Origin: Syntrophomonadaceae bacterium | GTDB lineage: Bacteria; Bacillota; Dethiobacteria; DTU022 | DNA length: 21,064 bases | Reading direction: 5' to 3' | NCBI GenBank assembly: GCA_007130585.1 | Contig: SLSE01000151.1 | Coordinates: 1-21,064 of the forward strand | Part shown: piece by piece, positions 6,759 to 14,161 of the stretch | How the letters are laid out: the number at the start of each line of letters is the position of its first letter | Numbering within the stretch: position 1 is the first letter of the stretch | The notes under the pieces: model-generated | Database searches by the model: none | Seen by the model: only the letters and a program-made list of their open reading frames with translations | Told to the model about the DNA's origin: nothing | Translations under genes and position numbers: made by a program

Positions 6759-7184
6759 ATCGACGATCAAATAGTCCGGATTACAAGCCGTCTTGTAGTC
6801 CCCTTTATCCAGCTATATGGAATTTATATTATTCTACACGGTCACCTTTCTCCGGGGGGAAGTTTTTCAGGCGGCGCTATTTTCGGCGCCAGCCTGGTTT
6901 TGGTGGCCCTGTCTTTTAATCTCGAAGCGGGATCAAGGCAGATACCTCATCACACTGCATCATACCTGGAGAGCGGGGGAGCCCTGGGTTACGCGGTGAC
7001 CGGATTAGTGGGGGTTTTTGTTGGCGCGAACTACCTGGCCAACAGGCTGGCCGGTTTTCCAATGGGTCAAACGGGTGAGCTTTTCAGCGCGGGCGCAATA
7101 CTGATTATAACTGTATTTGTGGGGGTAAAAGTGGCCAGCACAATAGTAACCCTTTTTTATTACATTATTGAAGGAGAGAAGTAG
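6759..7184 (+). CDS. mrpB: Mrp/Mbh antiporter subunit B (unusual start codon)
   Basis: MnhB/MrpB (MbhF) family subunit, about 141 aa with four helices, the size expected for the family. The hallmark HGHLSPGGSFSGG sits at residues 27-39, followed by ESGGALGYAVTGLVGV and TGELFSAGAILI. The frame has no conventional start codon that would include the hallmark; the first TTG is at 6900 and would delete it. I place the start at ATC 6759 (residues DDQIVRITSRL follow) from the GAGGAGGG upstream. CTG 6753 is too near the SD, and ATA 6771 or ATT 6780 are less well spaced. A single-base error (ATC for ATG) would also explain this. The identity of the gene is secure; only the exact start is uncertain. 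It ends 1 base before mrpC. Confidence 0.85.
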   Translation: MDDQIVRITSRLVVPFIQLYGIYIILHGHLSPGGSFSGGAIFGASLVLVALSFNLEAGSRQIPHHTASYLESGGALGYAVTGLVGVFVGANYLANRLAGFPMGQTGELFSAGAILIITVFVGVKVASTIVTLFYYIIEGEK

Positions 7185-7185
7185 G

Positions 7186-7554
7186 GTGGAAATACTGGCG
7201 GGGATTATTGATAATTATTACTACATGGTGGCGATAATTCTATTTGTTATCGGCATGTATACGATGCTTACCCATTCCAATATGATAAAAAAAGTTATTG
7301 CCATGAATATTATGGATGCTTCCGTCTTTTTGATGTTTGTTGCCGTTGGTTATGCTCACGGTTCCCAGGCGCCCATTATTACCGAAGGCAATGATGTCCT
7401 CTATGCCAATCCCCTGCCGGGGGCCCTGATTCTGACCGGCATTGTTGTTGCCGTCAGCGTTACCGCTTATGCTTTAAGCCTTATCGTAAAAATTTACCGT
7501 CACTATGAAACCTGTGATTACGATGAAATTTGCGAGATAAGGAGCCTTGAGTAG
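7186..7554 (+). CDS. mrpC: Mrp/Mbh antiporter subunit C (NuoK-like)
   Basis: MrpC (MbhG) is homologous to NuoK of complex I and has three membrane helices. The 122-aa product shows IGMYTMLTHSNMIKKVIAMN in helix 1 and the following loop, and NPLPGALILTGIVVAVSVTAYAL in helix 3, both typical. I chose GTG 7186 over the in-frame TTG 7168 because AAGGAG (7171-7176) sits 9 bases before the GTG and would lie inside the gene with the earlier start. The C-terminal tail after the third helix (IYRHYETCDYDEICEIRSLE) is acidic and a little longer than usual. The stop TAG shares its G with the mrpD start. Confidence 0.92.
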   Translation: MEILAGIIDNYYYMVAIILFVIGMYTMLTHSNMIKKVIAMNIMDASVFLMFVAVGYAHGSQAPIITEGNDVLYANPLPGALILTGIVVAVSVTAYALSLIVKIYRHYETCDYDEICEIRSLE

Positions 7555-9032
7555 TGGGATTAACCGATCATTTCCCGGTTTTAATAATTGTAATCTTTTT
7601 CATTGCCGCTTTCTTATCTCCCCTGGTTTACCGGCTGGCACGGAAATTTTCTGCTGCCCTGATCCTGGCAGTTCTTACTGCCGCCCTGGGCATGGCAATC
7701 TTCCTGCTGCTGGAGGTTCAGCAGGCGGGGACAGTTCTTTACCATTTAGGAGGCTGGCCTCCTCCCTGGGGGATCGAATTAAAGGCTGACCCGCTGCGCC
7801 TTTATATACTGCTGGTTGTCCTCAGCGTAAGCCTGTGGATTTTTATCTATGCCCTGCGGGACTTACATCACGAGCTGAAAAAAAGGGTTATCGGCTGGTA
7901 CTACACCCTTTATGCCGTCCTGGTCGGTTCCATGTCCGGCATAGTTTTAACTAATGACCTCTTTAATCTCTTTGTTTTAATGGAAATATGCGCTATATCT
8001 GCCTGTGCAATAATCTCGATCAAAGAGGACAGGGAGTGCCTTGAAGCCAGCTTCAAGTATCTGATCTTAAGCGCTATGGGAACCGGCTGTTTTCTCCTCG
8101 GGGTGGTCATGCTTTACATGGCCACGGGTTACCTTAACTACGGTTTTTTGCAGGTTGAGCTGGCCGAAGCATTTAATTATTATCCCCGTAACATCTTTAC
8201 GGCAGCTGCGCTGTTTATTGTTGCTTTCGGAACAAAAGCGGCTCTTTTCCCGCTCCACGTCTGGCTTCCTGACGCGCATGCTTCGGCTCCTTCTCCCTCA
8301 AGCGCCATGCTTTCCGGCGTTGTAATAAAAATTTATGCTTTTGCTTTATTCCTGATGTTTTATGAGGTCTTTCCCCGGGAACTGCTTGCTACCATACCTT
8401 TAAACGAGATTATCCTGTGGCTGGCAGGCCTGGGAACCCTGTTCGGTTCAATCTATGCCATGCTGCAGACAGATCTGAAAAAGATGCTTGCTTTTTCCAG
8501 CATCGGCCAGATTGCATATATTTTCATGGGCATCGGCTTTAATCATGATCTGGCCCTCATCGGCGGCTTTTATCATATTATGGTGCATGCCGTTACCAAG
8601 GGGATGCTTTTCATGGTTGCAGGTGTAATAATCTATTCAACAGGTATCCGTGAGATCAAGGATCTGGTCGGTATCGGACGCAGCCTGCCCATTACGATGG
8701 TTGCCTTTGCGATCGGCGGCGCTTCTATGGTTGGCCTTCCCGGCACAGGCGGCTTGATCAGCAAATGGTTTTTAGCCCTGAGCGCCCTCGAGATAGGCAG
8801 GCCTGTTTTTGTGCTAATTATTCTGGCCAGTTCGCTCTTAAACGCGGTTTACTACATGCCGATCGTAATCAATGCTTTTATGCAGCAGGAAGAAACCAAA
8901 ATAGAATTTAAGCCTGTTCCCCGTGTTATGCTGGGATGCATGGTTGCAGGCATTGTAGTTGTTGTCGTTTCCGGGTTTTATACGACCCCGGTGGTTAACC
9001 TCCTGGAGCAGTCTTTAGCGCTGATTTTTTAA
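7554..9032 (+). CDS. mrpD: Mrp/Mbh antiporter subunit D, first antiporter-like subunit
   Basis: This is a proton-translocating subunit of the NuoL/M/N-MrpD-MbhH family with about 14 helices in 492 aa. Key ion-path residues are in place: Glu144 in LFVLMEICAISA, Lys228 in AFGTKAALFPLHVWLPDAH with His235 and His242, and Lys259 after PSSAMLSGVVI. KKMLAFSSIGQIAYIFMGIG and AVTKGMLFMVAG are further family signatures. The start is GTG 7554, overlapping the mrpC stop by one base, with AAGGAG 9 bases upstream. Its position as eighth gene, directly after MrpC, is that of MbhH. It is followed by an 86-base gap with its own promoter before the next antiporter gene. Confidence 0.93.
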   Translation: MGLTDHFPVLIIVIFFIAAFLSPLVYRLARKFSAALILAVLTAALGMAIFLLLEVQQAGTVLYHLGGWPPPWGIELKADPLRLYILLVVLSVSLWIFIYALRDLHHELKKRVIGWYYTLYAVLVGSMSGIVLTNDLFNLFVLMEICAISACAIISIKEDRECLEASFKYLILSAMGTGCFLLGVVMLYMATGYLNYGFLQVELAEAFNYYPRNIFTAAALFIVAFGTKAALFPLHVWLPDAHASAPSPSSAMLSGVVIKIYAFALFLMFYEVFPRELLATIPLNEIILWLAGLGTLFGSIYAMLQTDLKKMLAFSSIGQIAYIFMGIGFNHDLALIGGFYHIMVHAVTKGMLFMVAGVIIYSTGIREIKDLVGIGRSLPITMVAFAIGGASMVGLPGTGGLISKWFLALSALEIGRPVFVLIILASSLLNAVYYMPIVINAFMQQEETKIEFKPVPRVMLGCMVAGIVVVVVSGFYTTPVVNLLEQSLALIF

Positions 9033-9058
9033 GAAAAAAAGGAATATCTTTCTCTCAG

Positions 9059-9088
9059 TTGAAATATTCAGGGAGCAACAGCTATAAT
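9059..9088 (+). promoter_or_regulatory. Sigma-70-type promoter inside the antiporter cluster
   Basis: TTGAAA (9059-9064) and a perfect TATAAT (9083-9088) are separated by 18 bases. Transcription would begin near 9095, about 24 bases before the next start codon, leaving room for the GCGGAGG SD. The promoter would allow the last two antiporter genes and the genes after them to be expressed apart from the Mbh-like core. Confidence 0.65.
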
Positions 9089-9118
9089 AGTTTATAAAGT
9101 TCAGCGGAGGTGCTTGCT

Positions 9119-10633
9119 TTGAGCCCGTCAACAGTCATTGCAATGTTATTGGCAATTATAGGATTACCAATCCTGATGACCCCTGTAATTATGTATTCAT
9201 GCCGGTTCTCGGAAAAACTTCGCAACCTGTTGTCTGTTGCCACCGCTTCAATTGTTTTTATTCTGAGCCTGTTGCTGTATCCTTTTGTTATAGGTGGCGG
9301 TGAAATACAATTTACGCTGTTCGAGGTTTTGCCGAACCTGGAGATATCGCTCCGCCTTGATATCCTGAGTTTTTGCCTTGCTGCCCTGGCCTCATTTATC
9401 TGGCTTTTAAGCACAATTTATTCTATAAATTATATGGCCACCGAACATGCCTGCAGCCGGTATTATCCCGTGCTTATATTCACCCTTGGCGCCTGCCAGG
9501 GAATATTTTTTTCCGGGGACCTGTTCAGTCTTTTTGTTTTCTTCGAGCTGATGTCCCTGATTGCTTACATTCTGGTTATCCATGAAGAAACTGAAGAAGC
9601 GATGAAAGCGGGCTACAAATACCTGGTTATGACTATTATTGGAGGCTTAGCCCTTTTCTTCGGCATAATTATAGTTTTTGAGCTGGGCGGTACTGTCTCG
9701 CTGGGGGTCGGAGTAATTATTCAAGAGGTTTCCACGCTGGCCTTCATAGCTTTTATCTGTTTCCTGATCGGGTTCGGCATGAAAGCAGGGATGTTTCCGC
9801 TGCATGTCTGGCTGCCTGATGCTCACCCCGTTGCTCCATCGCCCGCGAGCGCCCTGCTCTCCGGGATCATGCTAAAGACAGGCGCTTACGGCCTTTTAAG
9901 GGTAATTTTCCATGTTTTTTCACCCGAAATGCTGCTTCAGCAGGGATGGGATAATATTCTCGGTGTCCTTGCGGTGATAACCATCCTGCTCGGCTCCGCG
10001 GTTGCCCTTACCCAGAATGATATCAAAAGGCGCCTGGCCTATTCCAGCATCAGTCAACTGGGTTACGTTCTGCTGGGCTTTAGTATCCTGAACAGCAATG
10101 CTATTATCGGTGCGGTTTTCCACATTTTCAGTCACGCTTTTATGAAAAGTGTTCTCTTTCTCGCCGCGGGGGCGATAATCTGGAAAACCGGCAAGCGCCA
10201 GGTCTCTGATATGAAGGGGATTGGAAGGCAGATGCCCGTGACCCTGGGTTGTTTTTCTATTGCCGCGTTTGCCATGATCGGCATACCGCCGTTGAACGGT
10301 TTTTTGAGCAAGTGGACGCTGGCCCTTGGCGCACTCGATGCCAATATGCCCATATATGTTCTGGTTCTCCTGATCAGCAGCCTGTTAAATGCCCTTTACT
10401 ACCTGCCTATAATTATCCCGGCATTTTTTGAAGCGCCCGGTGAAACGAGCCCTGATTCCGATGCCGGGCACGATGAAATCCAGTTTGATATCCGGGAAGC
10501 GGCGCCGGCGATGGTTGCGGTTATGGTAGTTTTAGCCCTGTGCACAATTATATTCGGGTTAACCCCGAATAACATCGCTTTTACCCTGTCACGCCTGACC
10601 GCAGAGTTCCTGCTGCTGGGGGGGGCCTTCTAG
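9119..10633 (+). CDS. Second antiporter-like subunit (MrpD/NuoN family)
   Basis: The 504-aa product is a second member of the proton-translocating NuoL/M/N-MrpD family with about 14 helices. The functional residues are conserved: Glu143 in LFVFFELMSLIAY, Lys222 in GFGMKAGMFPLHVWLPDAH, His229, His236 and Lys253 in LLSGIMLKTGAYG. RRLAYSSISQLGYVLLGF is the helix 9-10 signature. I chose TTG 9119 because GCGGAGG (9104-9110) sits 8 bases upstream; the in-frame GTG 9110 overlaps that SD. It resembles the third antiporter protein more than the first (shared HPVAPSPASALLSGIM), which suggests a later duplication of this pair. A run of eight G lies near its 3' end (10618-10625), and its TAG stop abuts the next TTG start in the same frame. 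Confidence 0.9.
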   Translation: MSPSTVIAMLLAIIGLPILMTPVIMYSCRFSEKLRNLLSVATASIVFILSLLLYPFVIGGGEIQFTLFEVLPNLEISLRLDILSFCLAALASFIWLLSTIYSINYMATEHACSRYYPVLIFTLGACQGIFFSGDLFSLFVFFELMSLIAYILVIHEETEEAMKAGYKYLVMTIIGGLALFFGIIIVFELGGTVSLGVGVIIQEVSTLAFIAFICFLIGFGMKAGMFPLHVWLPDAHPVAPSPASALLSGIMLKTGAYGLLRVIFHVFSPEMLLQQGWDNILGVLAVITILLGSAVALTQNDIKRRLAYSSISQLGYVLLGFSILNSNAIIGAVFHIFSHAFMKSVLFLAAGAIIWKTGKRQVSDMKGIGRQMPVTLGCFSIAAFAMIGIPPLNGFLSKWTLALGALDANMPIYVLVLLISSLLNALYYLPIIIPAFFEAPGETSPDSDAGHDEIQFDIREAAPAMVAVMVVLALCTIIFGLTPNNIAFTLSRLTAEFLLLGGAF

Positions 10634-12913
10634 TTGCTTGTTTCTGCACCGGCAATTGTTCTATTATCCGGACCGCTATATTATTCAAGTTTGCCCCTGT
10701 GGACAACTCTTATTCCCATGCTTGTCGGGATCGGAATTTACCTGCTAAAAGATCAGTGGGAAACCCTGCGCAAGGGCTGCGCCCTGGCTGCTTCAATTTT
10801 CGCTTTTATCGGTGTAATGCTGCTATACCCGTATAGCCTGGCCGGTTCTGTTAGCTATGACCTGATAGATTTTATGCAGCTGGGACTTTTTTTTGAACTG
10901 GACCTGATTGGCTGGATCTTTGCTTTTTTAATTACCCTGATCTGGCTGCTGGCCACTATTTTTTCTTTTGCCTACATGGATTTCGAGCATAACAGGCGCC
11001 GTTATTACAGCTTTCTGATTTTTACCCTGGGAGCGACACTGGGGGTTGTGATGGCCGGCGATTTCTTCACCCTGTTCTTATTTTTTGAGTTGATGACCCT
11101 CAGCTCATTTGTCCTGGTTATTCATCAGCAGGATATTCCATCCATGAAAGCCGGTATTCTTTACCTCTACCTGGGTTTATTTGGCGGCCTGGCTTTGCTC
11201 TTCGGTATTCTTATGCTGTTTGGCGCCACAGGATCAGTTGATATCGCCCCGGCTCTTGACCTGCTGGAGGGACAGCAAACTGCTATTTTCATCTGCTTTC
11301 TGATCGGTTTTGGCATCAAAGCCGGGATTATCCCGCTTCATATCTGGCTGCCCCAGGCTCACCCGGTTGCGCCGTCTCCGGCGAGCGCCCTGCTTTCGGG
11401 TATTATGATCAAGGCCGGGGCTTACGGTATTTTGCGCGTGTCATTAATCCTGTATTTACCTGCAGGCGAGCTGACTGCCTCATTTGCTTCATATCTCTTC
11501 ATAATCGGCAACATCTTGATGTGGATTGGGATCATAACCATGCTCGGCGGTGCCGCTATGGCCCTGCTGCAGACCAATATGAAGAAGATCCTGGCATACA
11601 GCAGCGTGAGCCAGATGGGCTATATTATTACAGGTGTGGGCGTAGCTACTTTTTTAGGCACCGAGGGGGGAATGGGTTTTACCGGGGCCGTTTACCATGT
11701 AATTAATCACGCCTTTTTTAAGGCCGGCCTCTTCATGATGGTTGGGACAGTCTATATTTATACCCACGAACTGGAACTGTACCGCCTTGGCGGAATGCTT
11801 AAAAAAATGCCCCTGGTAGCTGTAACTTTCATTGTCGCCGCTTTCGGCATTGCGGGTATCCCCGGTTTTAACGGTTTCCCCAGCAAAACCCTGATTCATG
11901 ATGCTATGCTCATTGCTATCAGGGACTACGGTTTTTTAAGTGTTGTCCTGGCAGAAAAGATTTTCGTCCTGGCCAGCGCTTTGACGATCTGTTATTTTAT
12001 CAAGCTGTTCAGGGGAGTTTTCCTTGGTCATGTGCCTGAAAAAATTGACCGGGACTATCAACTGCCCTTTTCAGTAAATGCAGTACTAAGCAGTTTTGCC
12101 CTGATTATTGTTGCCATAGGCCTTTTCCCGAACCTGATCCTGGAGCAGGTCCTTGTTCCGGCTGCTGAAAGACTTGATTATGCCGGTTACGCCATGGACC
12201 ACCTTTATCATTTTCACTTTTTTGAATGGCAGCCCCTGGAAGCTATGCTGATTGTTATCATCCTGGCCCTTGTTATTTATATCCCGGCTGCTTACAGGGG
12301 CTGGTTTGATTGGAAACCTCCCTGGTGGTTGAGTATATATGCCCTGGTCTACCGCCCGGTGACCCACCGCCTGATGGATGTAACCTGTCGTGTCGGGGTC
12401 ATGGTTGACTCTTCCGTTGACAGCGCTTATGATAAGTCAGGCAGTGCGGCAAGAACGTGGTGCAGCTATGTCGGTAACCTTGACTCCGGCCTGGACCGGT
12501 TTTATGAAAAATCGAGTATAGTTGCCCGTAAGCTGGCCGATCGTTCCAGCGATGTGGATACCAAGATAGACGAATTTTACGAAAAATCGGGTAAAGCGGC
12601 CCGCAAACTGGCCGACCGTTCCAGGGATATGGATTCTGCAATAAACGAGGCTTACCATAAAACCGGGATAGCGGCTAAAAAACTTGCCGAACATACCTCG
12701 GATGCAGAAAGTAAACTGGACAGGGTCTACGACATAGCCGGAGAAAGAACCAGGGCCGAGATGGAGAAGAGATTATCCCAAAAGCGGGGGAAATCACAAC
12801 GATTCGACCCGTCCAAGTGGACTACAAAGAACTTAAGTTTTGATACTCTGCTCCTGGTTCTTGTCCTGGGTATCGTTCTCCTGGTTATATTCTATTTTGG
12901 ACGCACTCTCTGA
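10634..12913 (+). CDS. Third antiporter-like subunit with repeat-built C-terminal extension
   Basis: This 759-aa protein has an N-terminal antiporter core (about 1-515) with Glu152 in LFFELMTL, Lys229 in GFGIKAGIIPLHIWLP, His236, His243 and Lys260. An additional helix follows near 533-556 (LEAMLIVIILALVIYIPAAY). Residues 591-715 are five 25-residue repeats, and 736-756 form a last membrane helix (LLLVLVLGIVLLVIFYF). The antiporter core plus a long amphipathic stretch plus a final anchor recalls NuoL and the N-terminal part of MrpA, whose lateral helix runs along neighbouring antiporter subunits. The sequence of the extension is not one I recognise. The free MbhD/MbhE-like genes upstream supply the missing MrpA C-terminal part. 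Start TTG 10634 directly follows the previous stop; the only SD is a G run. Confidence 0.88.
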   Translation: MLVSAPAIVLLSGPLYYSSLPLWTTLIPMLVGIGIYLLKDQWETLRKGCALAASIFAFIGVMLLYPYSLAGSVSYDLIDFMQLGLFFELDLIGWIFAFLITLIWLLATIFSFAYMDFEHNRRRYYSFLIFTLGATLGVVMAGDFFTLFLFFELMTLSSFVLVIHQQDIPSMKAGILYLYLGLFGGLALLFGILMLFGATGSVDIAPALDLLEGQQTAIFICFLIGFGIKAGIIPLHIWLPQAHPVAPSPASALLSGIMIKAGAYGILRVSLILYLPAGELTASFASYLFIIGNILMWIGIITMLGGAAMALLQTNMKKILAYSSVSQMGYIITGVGVATFLGTEGGMGFTGAVYHVINHAFFKAGLFMMVGTVYIYTHELELYRLGGMLKKMPLVAVTFIVAAFGIAGIPGFNGFPSKTLIHDAMLIAIRDYGFLSVVLAEKIFVLASALTICYFIKLFRGVFLGHVPEKIDRDYQLPFSVNAVLSSFALIIVAIGLFPNLILEQVLVPAAERLDYAGYAMDHLYHFHFFEWQPLEAMLIVIILALVIYIPAAYRGWFDWKPPWWLSIYALVYRPVTHRLMDVTCRVGVMVDSSVDSAYDKSGSAARTWCSYVGNLDSGLDRFYEKSSIVARKLADRSSDVDTKIDEFYEKSGKAARKLADRSRDMDSAINEAYHKTGIAAKKLAEHTSDAESKLDRVYDIAGERTRAEMEKRLSQKRGKSQRFDPSKWTTKNLSFDTLLLVLVLGIVLLVIFYFGRTL
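12404..12778 (+). repeat. Five tandem 75-base coding repeats (25 residues each)
   Basis: Residues 591-715 of the third antiporter subunit divide without gaps into five 25-residue units. The three central ones are clearest, with a shared pattern of about x-D-S-x-I/L-D-x-x-Y-x-K-S-G-x-A-A-R-K-L-A-D-R-S-x-D. Units start at 12404, 12479, 12554, 12629 and 12704; the last is the most diverged. Hydrophobic positions 1, 5, 8/9, 12, 15/16 and 19 recur every 3-4 residues, giving an amphipathic helix. Twenty-five residues are close to seven helical turns, so the hydrophobic stripe would stay nearly straight. Confidence 0.85.
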
Positions 12914-12926
12914 AAGGATTGTTCGA

Positions 12927-13490
12927 ATGCAGCCATCCGGTTTGAAATTACGTAATCGTTTAAACTATTTAACTTACCTGGCAGTATTAATTACATTCGC
13001 CGTTGTTATCCATACAGTTGAAGCTGCCCTGCCGCTTCCCATGCCTGTTCCCGGTGTGAGACTCGGCCTGGCTAATGTGATAACCATTTTAACCCTGGTT
13101 TTGTTCGGCCTGCGCAGCGGCCTGCTGGTCGCTGTTTTAAGGTCTGTGCTGGGCAGTCTTTTTGTCGGTGGGCTATTTGGCTTCGGGTTCTGGCTCAGTG
13201 TAACAGCGGGAATTGTGAGTGCGCTGGTCATGGGCCTGATTCTTTTACTGGAAAAAAGGGGCCTGGTCAGCCTGGTTTCAGTCAGCGTAATCGGGGCGGC
13301 TGCCCATAACCTGACCCAGCTAGGCATGGCCAGTATAATCATTGCCAACCCCGATCTGCTGAGGGGTTACTATCCTCTACTGCTGCTTCTCTCTGTTCCT
13401 ACCGGCCTCTTTACGGGTATTACCGCCCACTACCTGGAGGGAGTAACCAGGCGGATGATTATAAAATCGGCATCGGACAGGTCCCGATGA
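12927..13490 (+). CDS. Gx transporter family membrane protein (PF07456, 'heptaprenyl diphosphate synthase component I')
   Basis: This 187-aa, Gly-rich protein has about five membrane helices and the family segment PVPGVRLGLANVITILTLVL, with FGLRSGLLVAVLRSVLGSL after it. Databases often call the family heptaprenyl diphosphate synthase component I. The fold and composition look more like a small-molecule transporter S-component, and the enzyme name is doubtful. In clostridial genomes such genes often sit near Rnf or ApbE genes, so a role in supplying a flavin or quinone-type cofactor is possible but unproven. I chose ATG 12927 because AAAGGA lies 8 bases upstream; longer in-frame starts run into the previous gene. 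The stop overlaps the maf start (ATGA). Confidence 0.82.
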   Translation: MQPSGLKLRNRLNYLTYLAVLITFAVVIHTVEAALPLPMPVPGVRLGLANVITILTLVLFGLRSGLLVAVLRSVLGSLFVGGLFGFGFWLSVTAGIVSALVMGLILLLEKRGLVSLVSVSVIGAAAHNLTQLGMASIIIANPDLLRGYYPLLLLLSVPTGLFTGITAHYLEGVTRRMIIKSASDRSR

Positions 13491-14056
13491 ACCTGGTCCT
13501 GGCTTCTGCATCTCCACGCCGCTCCGAGCTTCTGCGCCGGGCGGGGATACCTTTCCGGGTCATTAAACCGCGTATTGAAGAGAAACCGGATTATACGCTT
13601 CCCCCACGGGAAATGGTTGTCAGACTGGCTGCTGAAAAAGCGCTTTCCGTATCAGGCACGCTGGAGGAAGGTTTTGTCCTGGGAGCCGATACGGTAGTGG
13701 TCTACAGGGGCGAGGTTTTGGGTAAACCGGACAGCCCGGAAGATGCCCGGCGGATGCTGAGGTTGCTAAACGGTGATGTTCATGAAGTTTTGACCGGGCT
13801 GGTGATTATCAACCCGGAAAACGGCGCTCGCGAGGATGCCTGTTCTGAAACGAAAGTGTGGTTCAAAAAGCTATCGGATAAAGAAATTAATGCCTACATT
13901 GATTCGGGTGAACCACTTGACAAGGCGGGCGCTTATGGAATCCAGGGCAGGGCATCTCTTTTCGTGGAGAGAATCGAAGGCTGCTACTTTAATGTTGTAG
14001 GCCTTCCCCTGAGCCTGCTATACGATCTAATGAAAAAGATGCGACTGGAAGCATAA
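13487..14056 (+). CDS. maf: Maf family nucleotide pyrophosphatase
   Basis: Maf proteins are cytoplasmic house-cleaning enzymes that hydrolyse non-canonical or selected nucleoside triphosphates (dTTP, UTP or modified forms) to monophosphates. The 189-aa product is full length with the signature ASASPRR at residues 6-12, GADT at 66-69, KAGAYGIQG at 146-154 and GCYFNVVGLP at 165-174. KAGAYGIQG is the pattern of the dTTP/UTP subgroup (YhdE-like) rather than YceF-like enzymes. The gene overlaps the preceding one by 4 bases and is followed by a 105-base gap before radC, its usual partner in Firmicutes. Confidence 0.95.
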   Translation: MNLVLASASPRRSELLRRAGIPFRVIKPRIEEKPDYTLPPREMVVRLAAEKALSVSGTLEEGFVLGADTVVVYRGEVLGKPDSPEDARRMLRLLNGDVHEVLTGLVIINPENGAREDACSETKVWFKKLSDKEINAYIDSGEPLDKAGAYGIQGRASLFVERIEGCYFNVVGLPLSLLYDLMKKMRLEA

Positions 14057-14121
14057 AACTACCCGTTGCTGAAGGAAAGGCGTGGTTAACAACCTGAGTA
14101 TTTACCGGGTCTCCGATATCT

Positions 14122-14127
14122 TATAAT
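14122..14127 (+). promoter_or_regulatory. Possible -10 element before radC
   Basis: TATAAT lies 35 bases before the radC start within the 105-base maf-radC gap. At the correct distance upstream I see no good -35 hexamer (TATTTA at 14099-14104 is the nearest), so promoter activity is uncertain. Confidence 0.3.
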
Positions 14128-14161
14128 CGAACTATAAATCGCAGAAAGGACGAACACAACA

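Noticed and set aside
10618..10625. G8 run as a phase-variation tract in the second antiporter gene
   Set aside because: It lies five codons before the stop, so slippage would change only the tail; essential-type membrane complexes are unlikely switches, and it may merely act as a weak SD.
12404..12778. 75-base repeats as a CRISPR-like array
   Set aside because: The repeats are contiguous, diverged, in frame and inside a membrane protein gene, with no spacers.
5034..12913. Complex I or hydrogenase-4/Mbh operon
   Set aside because: The membrane subunits match Mbh/Mrp, but no catalytic NiFe, NuoB/C/D/I or ferredoxin-binding subunits are encoded in the window.
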